A stretch of DNA of 64,000 bases, taken from the NCBI GenBank assembly GCA_016716335.1, contig JADJWN010000009.1, forward strand, positions 1 to 64,000, given 5' to 3'. Made by a program: the position numbers and the translations under genes. This DNA is from Saprospiraceae bacterium. GTDB lineage: Bacteria > Bacteroidota > Bacteroidia > Chitinophagales > Saprospiraceae. This document shows positions 53,644-62,552 of the stretch, piece after piece (positions within the stretch are counted from its first letter, which is position 1; every line of letters starts with the position of its first letter). Below the pieces are notes generated by a model. It saw only the letters and a list, made by a program, of their open reading frames with translations. It made no database searches and was not told the DNA's origin.

Positions 53644-54828
53644 TCAGGACTTCCTTGAATTCAGATAATTGAGCAGTCCATCGTAATTCATGATATCCTC
53701 ACCTTTGGCTGCAGCCTCATTTTTGGCTTTTTGCGTGATATCTATAGCCTTTTGTACATTGCCAAGTGCCAACAGCACGTTGCACCAGATACCCAGATTT
53801 TCAAAGCTGGGTTCTGCCTTGAACACTTTTTCAGAGTAATTCTCAGCATCTTCCAGAAACTTGCGGTTGTTGGAGTAATGCTGATAAATTTCCTTTATGA
53901 CGGGCTTAAGCTCAGCAGGCTGCTTACTCAACTTCTTAGCCAAAGCCTGATAGGCAGCCGCATACTTGTCTGTATCACGCATGGCATGATAATATTTCAT
54001 GCGGGAAGTGAGGATAAATTTCTCTGCGCCGTCTCCCAGCGTCTTTTTGGCCTTCACTTCGGTTTCTGTCAAAATCTGTTCAGTCTCAAAATCAATCGCC
54101 TTCTTCACTGCTGCCTGACAGGCTGCGGTGGCCTTATTGATATAAACTTCCTCACCGACGATTTTTATAAGCTTATCCCTGTCGTTTAGGAAGGTTTCGA
54201 ATAACCGGGAATCTGCATCTGTAGTAGCTTCAAAAATGAATCGCAACCTTTGTTCCTCTGTGATGGCGGGCTTGGAATTGAGGTAGTCATTGGCGATTTT
54301 CAGGGATGGTTTGCCGGCCTGATTGAGTGCTTTCACATATCCCAGCACCAGATCATAATCCCGATCTCCGGCATCATATTTTTTGGCAAAATCCGGACTT
54401 CTGTCAACGCCCTGCATTGCCGATTTACCCAAAGCAATCAATCCATCAGCCTGTTGTGCACCTCTCACAGTCTTTATAACCTTACCGTCTCCATCAATAA
54501 AAAACAAAGTGGGATAAGCACTGACAGGATATTTGTGGCCAAATGTGATACCATCAGCTTCTTCCATATCCAATTTGAGGTTGACGAAATTCTGGTTGAA
54601 AAAATCGCCCACCTGCTGCTGGGTAAATACATTTTTGGCCATCATCTTACATGGACCGCACCACTTGGCAAAAGCATCCACAAAAAGCAGTTTGTCCTCC
54701 GCTTTGGCTTTTGCCATCGCATCCTTCCAGCTGCCTTCAAAAAACTGAATACCCTGTGCTGAAATCAGCGTGGCAAAAAAAACATTGAGCAGAAAAAATA
54801 AGGTCAATCTGAAAATTCCCTTATACAT
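53644..54828 (-). CDS. Secreted thioredoxin-domain protein
   Basis: About 394 residues from the ATG at 54828, which starts the signal peptide (FRLTLFFLLNVFFATLISAQ). A thioredoxin-like domain follows: WKDAMAKAKAEDKLLFVDAF, then AKWCGPCKMMAKNVFTQ with the redox CxxC, and YPVSAYPTLFFIDGDGK with the cis-Pro. The remaining ~250 residues are helical repeats of the TPR type (YYHAMRDTDKYAAAYQALAK, LGIWCNVLLALGNVQKAID). Probably a periplasmic oxidoreductase or protein-folding factor. The pairing of a thioredoxin head with a helical-repeat tail is common in Bacteroidetes. Confidence 0.85.
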   Translation of the reverse strand: MYKGIFRLTLFFLLNVFFATLISAQGIQFFEGSWKDAMAKAKAEDKLLFVDAFAKWCGPCKMMAKNVFTQQQVGDFFNQNFVNLKLDMEEADGITFGHKYPVSAYPTLFFIDGDGKVIKTVRGAQQADGLIALGKSAMQGVDRSPDFAKKYDAGDRDYDLVLGYVKALNQAGKPSLKIANDYLNSKPAITEEQRLRFIFEATTDADSRLFETFLNDRDKLIKIVGEEVYINKATAACQAAVKKAIDFETEQILTETEVKAKKTLGDGAEKFILTSRMKYYHAMRDTDKYAAAYQALAKKLSKQPAELKPVIKEIYQHYSNNRKFLEDAENYSEKVFKAEPSFENLGIWCNVLLALGNVQKAIDITQKAKNEAAAKGEDIMNYDGLLNYLNSRKS

Positions 54829-54942
54829 ATCAAACAGAATTTTTAGGTCCGGACACAAAAATAATTATGTCCGAATTATTAAAATTAAACGGATATATAA
54901 CTCAAAATCTCCGCAAAATGTTACCCGTCTGTACTCCAAAAA

Positions 54943-55427
54943 TTATTCTGGCCAGACGATATCCTCCCCGTCTTCATCCAATTCAGGCAAAAGCTGTATT
55001 TCAATGGCTTCGCCTTCATCAAACCAGATCATAAGGCCTGCATCCTCTGATTCTATCAGCTGCATGTCGGGATTATCCTCATCCGATATGTCCTCCTCCT
55101 CTGAAATTTCCACATTTGCATCCTGCAACACCTTTTTTACCTTCTCCTTATCCATCCCGATAATGTGATGGCCGAAAAGGGTGAAAAACGGATCACTGAC
55201 TGCAATAGAGACCACTCTCCAGTCAAAATCCGCATCAAAAACCTAGAAAACTCATGCGAATCATAATGCCAGGACTCCAGCGACTCATTGACATCGCCCT
55301 CCATATCCGGTACAAAATCAATGTCGTCCGGTGGACCCACCAATGACTCTACCTCATCTTTAGTCAGTCCGAATTTTAAAGTGCCGATGCCTACACCGGG
55401 TATAATAGTCTGAATTTCTTTTCTCAT
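54943..55427 (-). CDS. Conserved acidic small protein, frameshifted as sequenced
   Basis: The first frame (55427 leftwards) gives MRKEIQTIIPGVGIGTLKFG, then LTKDEVESLVGPPDDIDF and SLESWHYDSHEFSRF; the second frame continues DADFDWRVVSIAVSDPFFTL, FGHHIIGMDKEKVKKVLQDA and a strongly acidic tail ending DEDGEDIVWPE. Adding one T to the T5 run (plus strand 55237-55241) gives EFSRFFDADFDWR and one protein of about 161 residues. The opening GVGIGTLKFGLT resembles small cytoplasmic proteins of unknown role next to immunity-like genes, but no family is claimed. No neighbour suggests a function. Confidence 0.65.
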
Positions 55428-55674
55428 GGAGATAATGAAGATTTAGGTAATAAAGCGCCAAGATACGGGATTTTTCCGATGCATTAACAGATTTGTCAGG
55501 GTTTAGCTTTTGTTAATATATGAACAGGAAACCGAAAATTCTCCGGCTGAAAAAGCCCTCCCTTGAGCAATACGATGTGGTTATACAACTAAAACTATGT
55601 TAATATTTCATCCTGCTCTTGCATGACAATGAATTTTTATAATAAATTGCACATCCGTAAAACCTTTCTTTCGC

Positions 55675-56145
55675 ATGAAGTGGATTTTAATCTGGCTTGC
55701 ATTTGTAAGCATGCTACCCGCCAATGATATAAGCGGGCCGGATGCGGAATTTAAAGACTATATGATCAACCGGGTCAATGAAATCCGGAATAAGGGATGC
55801 AAATGCGGAAGGGTATATATGCAGCCTGTGGGGCCTGTAAGATGGAACGAAACCTTGTACAGGAGTGCCGAAGTACATGCTAAGGAAATGATGCAATTCA
55901 ATTACTTTGCTCACTTCTCCAAAGATGGACTGGATATCGGTGACCGCTTGCAAAAAGCGGGATATAACTGGCAGGTAGCCGGCGAAAATCTGGGTGAAGG
56001 ACAAAAGGATTTTGAGGAAGTGCTGCAGGACTGGCTGGAAAGCCCCTCCCATTGCAGAATGATACTACACCCGAGGGTCACAGAAATGGGGGTCGCAAAA
56101 ATCGGCAAATACTGGGTACAGCACTTTGGTAAGCCAATGCCATGA
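55675..56145 (+). CDS. Secreted CAP-domain (SCP-like) protein
   Basis: 156 residues with a signal peptide (WILIWLAFVSMLPA). The CAP domain is clear: MINRVNEIRNKGCKCG, PVRWNETLYRSAEVHAKEMM, FNYFAHFSKDGLDIGDRLQKAGYNW in two parts with the conserved HFS, AGENLGEGQKDFEEV and WLESPSHCRMILHP, then MGVAKIGKYWVQHFG. The two conserved His (FAHFS, PSHC) are present. Bacterial members are extracellular, with unknown biochemistry. The gene is convergent with the biotin-carrier gene, their 3' ends 3 bases apart. Confidence 0.93.
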   Translation: MKWILIWLAFVSMLPANDISGPDAEFKDYMINRVNEIRNKGCKCGRVYMQPVGPVRWNETLYRSAEVHAKEMMQFNYFAHFSKDGLDIGDRLQKAGYNWQVAGENLGEGQKDFEEVLQDWLESPSHCRMILHPRVTEMGVAKIGKYWVQHFGKPMP

Positions 56146-56148
56146 TTT

Positions 56149-56631
56149 TCATTCAAAGGTGATCATGACCTGATTTTTATCTACGCTTGACGATTTGGAT
56201 ACCCATACTTTGGCGACTTTTCCAGCTCCGGTCGCTTTTATGATGTTTTCCATTTTCATGGCTTCAAGACTGATGAGCTTATCCCCTTCCTCCACTTCAT
56301 CACCTTCCCGTACATGCAGCTCTACCACAAGTCCGGGCATTGGTGCTTTTACCTCCTTGAGTGAGTGTTGCCTGACACTCTTGAAGCCCAGCCGGTTGAT
56401 CAACAGGTCAATGGCTTCATCAATCTTAACTGTAAAATTGTATCCGGAAATATTGATGACAAATTCTTTTCTGTCGTAATCTTCGGATTTGATAATGGCC
56501 GTATGGTTTTCACCATTGTAGTGTACTCTCAGCATATTGCCGGATCGCTCCAGTATCCGCAGATTGCCCGAGAGTGCATCTGCCGGTATGGATTGAAATC
56601 CTTTGATATGTATTTGATTGAGCTCTGTCAT
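56149..56631 (-). CDS. Biotin carboxyl carrier protein of a biotin-dependent carboxylase
   Basis: 160 residues. The C-terminal biotinyl domain reads VKAPMPGLVVELHVREGDEV, EGDKLISLEAMKMENII, with the biotinylated Lys in EAMKMEN. The N-terminal 80 residues (GNMLRVHYNGENHTAIIKSE) are the linker-rich region of carriers of propionyl-CoA or acetyl-CoA carboxylase type. The carboxylase subunits are not adjacent in this window. It is 28 bases downstream of the membrane gene at 56659, so it may share its promoter with the bactofilin cluster. Confidence 0.9.
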   Translation of the reverse strand: MTELNQIHIKGFQSIPADALSGNLRILERSGNMLRVHYNGENHTAIIKSEDYDRKEFVINISGYNFTVKIDEAIDLLINRLGFKSVRQHSLKEVKAPMPGLVVELHVREGDEVEEGDKLISLEAMKMENIIKATGAGKVAKVWVSKSSSVDKNQVMITFE

Positions 56632-56658
56632 TTTTGTATGTCTGTTTTTGATGGATAT

Positions 56659-57048
56659 TCAGCGATTGTCCATGGGCTTTTGCTCCGCAATGCGCAATAG
56701 CATATAAGTTTCAAAAATAGTAAATATCACATATACCACCAGAAAATAGAGAATGAAATTGCCGTCAGCAGGTGCCGATTTTTTATAAAAAACGAATACC
56801 ATTAAAAATGCAAGTATCATTTTGAAAAGCATGTTGCCCACGGTGGCAGAGATAAAAAGGGTTTTGTTGGGACTTCGGACGATTTTCATAAAAAAAAACA
56901 CCACAGGAATGGAGCTGAGTACAAATAAAGCTATGCACCAGAATCCGAAAATCAGATAACTTTCATTATGATAAAAATTGTCCAGTAATAATAAGAAAAG
57001 CAGACTGAAGAGTACACTGAGGCCCATGGTGGCTGCAAACCTGCTCAT
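56659..57048 (-). CDS. Small four-helix membrane protein of the AtpZ-linked type
   Basis: 129 residues, nearly all hydrophobic, with about four transmembrane helices (VLFSLLFLLLLDNFY, FGFWCIALFVLSSIPVVFFF, MLFKMILAFLMVFVF, FILYFLVVYVIFTIFE). It overlaps the AtpZ-like gene start-to-stop by four bases (ATGA). In other Bacteroidetes a protein of this kind lies between atpZ and atpB of the F0 operon, so an ATP-synthase assembly role is plausible, but the synthase genes are not here. Not recognised by motif. Confidence 0.65.
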   Translation of the reverse strand: MSRFAATMGLSVLFSLLFLLLLDNFYHNESYLIFGFWCIALFVLSSIPVVFFFMKIVRSPNKTLFISATVGNMLFKMILAFLMVFVFYKKSAPADGNFILYFLVVYVIFTIFETYMLLRIAEQKPMDNR

Positions 57049-57281
57049 TTTTCTGATTTTGGTCCTGTGAGCTCCATGTACAGTTTATACATAAAAGCAC
57101 TGAAAAACAGCAATATCAGCAAGAGTGTGATGACCGGCTTTTGAAATCCGGCAAGTTTGTCAAGGTAAGTCCCCAAATAATATCCCACAAGTACTAAGGC
57201 AGCCAACTGAAAACCCAGACCTGAATATTTTATCCAGAGAAAAGCTTTATTTTTTACGGGATTATTTGGTTTATCCGCCAC
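57045..57281 (-). CDS. AtpZ/AtpI-like membrane protein
   Basis: 78 residues with two transmembrane helices (FLWIKYSGLGFQLAALVLVG and KPVITLLLILLFFSAFMYKL) connected by GYYLGTYLDKLAGFQ, the Gly-rich hairpin of AtpZ/AtpI proteins, which assist assembly of the c-ring in F-type ATP synthases. The ATP synthase genes expected next to it are missing; instead the downstream genes are a membrane protein and a biotin carrier. Bactofilin lies 21 bases upstream. Confidence 0.78.
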   Translation of the reverse strand: MADKPNNPVKNKAFLWIKYSGLGFQLAALVLVGYYLGTYLDKLAGFQKPVITLLLILLFFSAFMYKLYMELTGPKSEK

Positions 57282-57302
57282 TTTACGGGCAATTAAAGGG
57301 AT

Positions 57303-57719
57303 TTAATTGGCTGTCTTGGCTTCTTTCTGCAGCAGTGGTTTGAGTTTTTGACCTCCCATACTACAGGTGACATTGAATACTGCACCCGTCTGCACCATGA
57401 GTTTGTCTGTATTTATGTCTCCATTGACCACTGCGGATTCTTTGACGGCAAGCAATTCCTTGACATTGATATTGCCGGTAAAATGTCCTTCTATAATTGC
57501 ATTGGTGCATTGCACATCTCCATCCACTCTTCCCTGTGGTCCTATGATAACCCTTCCTTTGCAATCTAATTTTCCGGTCAGCTCCCCATCAATCCGGATG
57601 TCATTGGCAGCAAAAATATTACCTTCTATTTTTGTACCTTCCACAATACTGTTACTTACATTGGAAGCAGCCTGCACGCCGTTTGATGGAGTGCTTTTAT
57701 CGTTTTTATTCCCAAACAT
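57303..57719 (-). CDS. Bactofilin (polymer-forming cytoskeletal protein)
   Basis: 138 residues. The central b-helix domain is typical: NSIVEGTKIEGNIFAANDIR, IDGELTGKLDCKGRVIIGPQ, GRVDGDVQCTNAIIEGHFTGN and INVKELLAVKESAVVNGDIN, with a Gly every few residues, flanked by short disordered tails. Bactofilins form filaments without nucleotide and help shape the envelope or anchor complexes. It stands first in a leftward group with AtpZ-like and small membrane genes. Confidence 0.93.
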   Translation of the reverse strand: MFGNKNDKSTPSNGVQAASNVSNSIVEGTKIEGNIFAANDIRIDGELTGKLDCKGRVIIGPQGRVDGDVQCTNAIIEGHFTGNINVKELLAVKESAVVNGDINTDKLMVQTGAVFNVTCSMGGQKLKPLLQKEAKTAN

Positions 57720-57841
57720 ATATTTTCAATTTAATACCCAAAAATCAAATCAATACACGATATGTTCCGGGGGGATGGAAATTATGGTCTCAACGTGATT
57801 CCTGCTATCAGGTACTGACTGTAATAAATTATGAAATACCC

Positions 57842-58909
57842 TTAGAATCTGGGGCAATAAACCCCTCTGTTTTCAGGACCGCAGATATAATACACCAAAG
57901 AAAACTCAAATGCACCATTGGCAGCAGAAGCCTGTCTGAGACTGGATACGTTGATGTCATAACTGAATCCGATTCCAAAATTCTCATAGTTGAATCTGGA
58001 AGACAGGATGATGGCATCTGAATGAAGTGACACCGCATTTTCTCCTTTTTCAGGATTGGATCTCTGTCCCAGTCTGTACCATGTACCTACTTCCCAGGAT
58101 TGGTTGGATGTTCTGGATGGCCCCATGGCAAATCTCAGGTTAGCACCACCGTTGAATGTCCGGTGCGGACCCTGTGCCATGAATACAGCAAATGGAAGTA
58201 AGGATATTTTTCTTTGAATTTCAAATTGTACTCCGGCATGAACGGTATATCTGCTGTACAGACTCACCTTGTTGCCCAGAAATGATACATCCGGAGAATT
58301 GAGATGGTGAATGGCCGCCCCGAGGTACCAGTTGGTATTATTGTCAATAACACTGAACCAAAGCAATCCTGCTGCCAGATCCGGATAGAGGAAATCCTGA
58401 TCAACCCCTGCCAGCTCATCAAATCCCATAGTGGGGTCAAATCCGGTTTGTGTAATCTGGCTGGGCCAGCGCAGATCGGCAGAACTGATGCTTCTGTTGG
58501 AAAGTGCGGCATCTGCACCTATTACGAGGTATGAGGCTTTTTTTCTGTATCCTGCCATTTTTTTGGCATAGGAAAAAGACACCCTTCCCTGGGTGGTACC
58601 GAATCTGGATTCACCGGCTACATCACCCCACAGCGATCCTCCGATGCCAAAGTAGTCTTCCCGTCCTACCGGAACTTTCTGATCATAGGATACGGAATAA
58701 GTGTTATATGCATTGGCGGCCAGCACGGCAGCCCATTGGTTTCGGTAGTTGGCGATCATTCGGGTTTTACAGTTCATCACTCCGGTCATCGCAGGATTTA
58801 GATTGAGCGGTGACATATAGAATTGAGTGAAGTGAATGTCCTGAGCAGCCAAATTTAGTGAAATAAAGATCAGGCTATACAAAACAAAATACCTGGGAAT
58901 ACGATTCAT
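57842..58909 (-). CDS. PorP/SprF family type IX secretion-associated outer-membrane protein
   Basis: 355 residues with a signal peptide (RYFVLYSLIFISLNLAAQ). The start of the mature part, DIHFTQFYMSPLNLNPAMTG, is the family signature, followed by MIANYRNQWAAVL, VSFSYAKKMAGYRKK and barrel strands such as SLYSRYTVHAGVQFEI. The C-terminus contains ENFGIGFSYDINVSSLR and GAFEFSLVYY. Members partner with secreted PKD-domain or gliding adhesins and with the T9SS. No partner cargo or OmpA-PorE gene adjoins it here. Confidence 0.92.
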   Translation of the reverse strand: MNRIPRYFVLYSLIFISLNLAAQDIHFTQFYMSPLNLNPAMTGVMNCKTRMIANYRNQWAAVLAANAYNTYSVSYDQKVPVGREDYFGIGGSLWGDVAGESRFGTTQGRVSFSYAKKMAGYRKKASYLVIGADAALSNRSISSADLRWPSQITQTGFDPTMGFDELAGVDQDFLYPDLAAGLLWFSVIDNNTNWYLGAAIHHLNSPDVSFLGNKVSLYSRYTVHAGVQFEIQRKISLLPFAVFMAQGPHRTFNGGANLRFAMGPSRTSNQSWEVGTWYRLGQRSNPEKGENAVSLHSDAIILSSRFNYENFGIGFSYDINVSSLRQASAANGAFEFSLVYYICGPENRGVYCPRF

Positions 58910-59042
58910 ATTCTATTTTTTAATAAAGTGAGCTTAAAAAGCCTGTATTTTTATTCTAAATGGACGGTAAATTTATACCTTATTTGGTATTCAGCAATTA
59001 TTTTGCCGAAAAAATCCAAAATTTTGACTTTTCATCATAATG

Positions 59043-60134
59043 TCAGATATTTGACTTTTTTCGTGCCTGAAAGCGTTCTTCCAGCAGATCATCATATTCG
59101 TCCGCTGTGTGAATCAGGTGGCTGAAAAGTTTTTTCAACGTGTCTTTGTGGAGATATTGATCAAAGATCAGCAGGGATAACATTATATCCTGTTCGTTTA
59201 CAGAAAAAGACAGGCCTTCTATACGATAGTTTTCTTTCAGCAGAAACTGATAGAGCTCCTTCAGATGATTGTCCGGCAAGGTGCAAAGCGTCACATCTGC
59301 TGTAATCAACCCGTTTTTCTCATAATAAGCGATTCTGATCCGAATGCTGCCTTTGCTGATCTCCCAGTTGTCCGGTCCTCTTCTCGATAATGCCACATGA
59401 AAACCGCTTTCGTCCAGCACTTCTTCGATTATCTTGGTGATACCAAAGGGCTCGTAATCTTCAATAGCTGATATCATGGTGATTTTTTTACCGCAGTGCG
59501 GACAGTAACGGATTACCGTCTGCTGAGATTCAAAAACCACATGAAGACAAGCCTGACACCTTACACCTGCCAAACCCTTGCCTTTTTCAAACTCCCGGAT
59601 GGTTTTAATCAGATAGGATGCCGGAAGAGCAAAACCAATATTATTACCGTTTTCTATGATAAAGGTATTGACGCCAATAACTTTCCCGGAAGTATTTATC
59701 AGTGGTCCGCCACTATTGCCCGGATTGAGTGCTGCATCGTGTTGTATGTAAGAAATACCGGATTCGTTCTGATACATGGCAGAGACTATGCCTTGCGTAG
59801 CAGAGTATTTGAGTCCGAAAGGGTGTCCTACTGCCAGCACCTTGTCGCCGTCTCTTTGGGTGTCTGATTCCTCCAGCTCCGCAATCTGCATATCATGACC
59901 GGAAGGCGGAGCAATAAAGGCAATATCAATGCTGCTGTCCAGATACAATACAGGTACCAGCTGCTTTTCAAAACTTTTTCCGGCTACCACCACCATCCTG
60001 TTGTCCCTGACTACATGTTCGTTGGTGACTATAATGTTATGATTGTGAAGGTAAAATCCCGTGCCGGTGCTGTATGGAGTAGCAATCTGCACAATGATGT
60101 CTTCAAAAAACTTCAGTATCTCTGTGGTCTCCAT
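59043..60134 (-). CDS. Trypsin-like serine protease with zinc ribbon and YbjN-like tail
   Basis: 363 residues in three parts. Residues about 1-185: HtrA-like S1C fold with HNIIVTNEHVVRDNR (His), DSSIDIAFIAPPSG (Asp) and LNPGNSGGPLINTSG (Ser). About 190-220: a zinc ribbon with two CxxC (VRCQACLHVVF and YCPHCGKKI). About 235-345: a region with TKIIEEVLDESGFHVALSRR and LCTLPDNHLKELYQFLLKEN, which resembles the YbjN or type III-chaperone-like fold. No signal peptide and no PDZ domain, so it is probably cytoplasmic. A companion gene lies 4 bases upstream. Family function is unknown. Confidence 0.8.
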   Translation of the reverse strand: METTEILKFFEDIIVQIATPYSTGTGFYLHNHNIIVTNEHVVRDNRMVVVAGKSFEKQLVPVLYLDSSIDIAFIAPPSGHDMQIAELEESDTQRDGDKVLAVGHPFGLKYSATQGIVSAMYQNESGISYIQHDAALNPGNSGGPLINTSGKVIGVNTFIIENGNNIGFALPASYLIKTIREFEKGKGLAGVRCQACLHVVFESQQTVIRYCPHCGKKITMISAIEDYEPFGITKIIEEVLDESGFHVALSRRGPDNWEISKGSIRIRIAYYEKNGLITADVTLCTLPDNHLKELYQFLLKENYRIEGLSFSVNEQDIMLSLLIFDQYLHKDTLKKLFSHLIHTADEYDDLLEERFQARKKSNI

Positions 60135-60138
60135 ACAA

Positions 60139-61455
60139 TCAGTCTTTGAGTTGAATATCCCGAATCATAAGCAGATAGGTTTTGGCAAATGTGGTGTAGT
60201 CTGTAAAATCCAGAATTCCGGTATCCCACTGCACCTCCGGATAATCCTCTTCCAGTTCCTTTTTGATGGATTTGAGGAAGGAAAGTATATTCTTTTTGTG
60301 TGGCAATCCTGATAAGTCAAAATCCTGCTGAAATCCCAACTGCCGGAAAAAATCATTTTCCATGACCCTGTAGTAAAAGTGAAGCAGATGGGTCGTGGGT
60401 TCGGGCAATGCATAGGAAAACAGGGTAAAACCCGCAATATAACCTGCAATGGCATTGGCATAGGCTAAATGACCGTTTTCATAATACCAGTCCATTTCGT
60501 GAATCTGAGCATCAATCACTTCCCTGAGCCTTTCATGACTGCCGGGCAGGGTCACACCAAAGGTAGATTTTACTTCATAGAGCTCTTTATTGAAATCCTC
60601 CGCTGTGATATCTGCAGCTTCCCGAAGTTTTTTAAGCATCATGAGATTTTTCTGATCTACGCTGGTCAGACTTTCGTTAAAGAATATACGGTGGCACCCC
60701 TCGATACACTCCATCAGATTGCCCTCCGGCTTGATCAGATAATCTATTCTGTACACCAGATCAAGCAGCAGATAAGACATGGCTCCCGGTATCTGATGTA
60801 CATTGAGCTTGCCTTGCTCCAGCTCCTGCAGTACATCAGTGACCTCGCGTTTAAAATACCGGTACTTGATTATTTTTTCTTCATCCGGTATAATACGGGT
60901 ATAATGCACATTGACAGGAGTAAGAAGGCTGAATTCCGAAATCAGGATATCGTCTTTTTTATCTGCTGTGGTAGCAAGCTCCTTTAATGCCTGATAAAGT
61001 TTGTCGGGATTGCAGTCTTCGGCATAACTGTCAAAGACAATGGTGATATTATCCTCCGGGTCAAGGGCATAACGACAGAATTTTAAGTCATAATTTTCTT
61101 CAGCTAAAAGTCTGAGCCAGCCCAGTTCAGGCTCCTTTACACCGGCAATTTTTGCTTCGGCCCTGATTTTGAATGCATCAGCTCTGCCTTCGATGATTTT
61201 TGACCCCTGATAAATAGAAAATTCGATTTTGCCCGGTAAAATTCTGTAGCTGACATTGGATTTGGAAGGTTCGTTCAGAAAATCAAAGAATGCAGCAAAA
61301 GCATCCAGAAATTTTTCATTTTCAAAATACTGAACGGATTTTTCCCATGCCTCGTAGTTGGGCTCTGCCTTGTAACTATCGCTGTATCTCCCGAACTGTA
61401 TTTCAGGGTCACTTTCCCGAAATTTTTTTTTAAACAGTTTTTGAAGAATACTCAT
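60139..61455 (-). CDS. Uncharacterised partner protein of the trypsin-like protease
   Basis: 438 residues, cytoplasmic, no signal or membrane segment. The first ~180 residues (YFENEKFLDAFAAFFDFLNE, ILPGKIEFSIYQGSKIIEGR, ITIVFDSYAEDCNPDKLYQA) have the strand-rich pattern of a YbjN or T3SS-chaperone-like domain, as does the protease tail next door. The remainder is helical (LREAADITAEDFNKELYEVK, AYANAIAGYIAGFTLFSYAL). It lies 4 bases upstream of the protease, clearly cotranscribed. It could be an adaptor or substrate-binding subunit. Not recognised as a named family. Confidence 0.65.
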   Translation of the reverse strand: MSILQKLFKKKFRESDPEIQFGRYSDSYKAEPNYEAWEKSVQYFENEKFLDAFAAFFDFLNEPSKSNVSYRILPGKIEFSIYQGSKIIEGRADAFKIRAEAKIAGVKEPELGWLRLLAEENYDLKFCRYALDPEDNITIVFDSYAEDCNPDKLYQALKELATTADKKDDILISEFSLLTPVNVHYTRIIPDEEKIIKYRYFKREVTDVLQELEQGKLNVHQIPGAMSYLLLDLVYRIDYLIKPEGNLMECIEGCHRIFFNESLTSVDQKNLMMLKKLREAADITAEDFNKELYEVKSTFGVTLPGSHERLREVIDAQIHEMDWYYENGHLAYANAIAGYIAGFTLFSYALPEPTTHLLHFYYRVMENDFFRQLGFQQDFDLSGLPHKKNILSFLKSIKKELEEDYPEVQWDTGILDFTDYTTFAKTYLLMIRDIQLKD

Positions 61456-61513
61456 TAATAGAACAGCTGATTTTTATTGTGTGTCATTGCTCAAACCTTC
61501 ATTCCATTTTACA

Positions 61514-62494
61514 ATGCAATTCAGAACAGAACTTCATATTCCGCCATCACAGCACAAAATTACCTATCACACTCCGGCACTATTTATGGGCTCCTGCTTT
61601 TCAGATCATATCGGTGGCATCATGCAAAAATATAAATTTCCTGTACTCATCAATCCTGCAGGTACAATTTATAATCCGGTATCCTTATCCTCAACACTTA
61701 TCAATGCTCTGGATTCAGTCAACCCTGATGAAGACCTGTATATCAGCAGAGATGACATATGGTATCACTTCGGCTACCATTCTTCCATAGCTGCTCTGGA
61801 CAAAGCAGAATTGGAAAAAAAGATAATGCAAATCCAAAATCGCACCGTGGAATTTCTTTCAAATGCAAAATATATTTTTTTGACATTGGGTACTGCTCTG
61901 TATTGGACAGACAAAAATACCGGTAAAACTGTGGCCAACTGTCATAAAATGCCTGCTGAAAGATTTCATACAGCTGAAATCAGTGTGAAGGAGGGATTCA
62001 GCGCATTGAGTCTCCTGATCGAAAGGCTAAAAGACAGATATCCTGACTTAAAAATCGTCCTTACCATTAGCCCTGTAAGACATACCCGAAGCGGTATCCT
62101 GGAGAACAGCCGCAGCAAATCACGTCTGATTCAAATGACTGATTATCTCTTGAAAAATTTTCATGACATACAGTATTTTCCGGCATATGAGTGGATGATG
62201 GATGACCTGAGGGACTATCGCTATTACGCTCAGGATATGGTCCACCCCAACGAAATGGCCATAGCATACATATGGGAAAAATTCAGGGAATGTTACTTTG
62301 AAGGGGATACCGATCGGTTGATGGGCAGGATCGCAAAAGTGGTGCAGGCAGCGGCACACAGACCGTTTAATCCGGACTCCGGGGCCTTCCGTATTTTTGC
62401 TCAAAAGAATCTGGAAGAAATAAAGTCCATCCAAAAGTCATTGTCTTTGACCCATCTGGATGAGGAGGAAAATTACTTTCTGCAGTATTCATGA
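61514..62494 (+). CDS. GSCFA-domain protein
   Basis: 326 residues. The defining motif appears early as FMGSCFSDHIGGIMQKYKF, followed by PAGTIYNPVSLSSTLINAL, FLTLGTALYWTDKNTGKTVA, NCHKMPAERFHTAEIS and VLTISPVRHTRSGILENSRS. The ending includes YYAQDMVHPNEMAIAYIWEK, where a Asp-x-x-His pair closes the SGNH-like active site (Ser in GSCFS). It is presumably an esterase or acetyl transferase of unknown substrate. The ATG at 61514 starts MQFRTELHIP; an upstream TTG is not used. Divergent from the 60139 gene. Confidence 0.9.
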   Translation: MQFRTELHIPPSQHKITYHTPALFMGSCFSDHIGGIMQKYKFPVLINPAGTIYNPVSLSSTLINALDSVNPDEDLYISRDDIWYHFGYHSSIAALDKAELEKKIMQIQNRTVEFLSNAKYIFLTLGTALYWTDKNTGKTVANCHKMPAERFHTAEISVKEGFSALSLLIERLKDRYPDLKIVLTISPVRHTRSGILENSRSKSRLIQMTDYLLKNFHDIQYFPAYEWMMDDLRDYRYYAQDMVHPNEMAIAYIWEKFRECYFEGDTDRLMGRIAKVVQAAAHRPFNPDSGAFRIFAQKNLEEIKSIQKSLSLTHLDEEENYFLQYS

Positions 62495-62552
62495 TTTCAG
62501 GTGTCTCTGACTAAAGTACCTGTTATTAATTGTTACTCAAAAGAGAGCCTGA

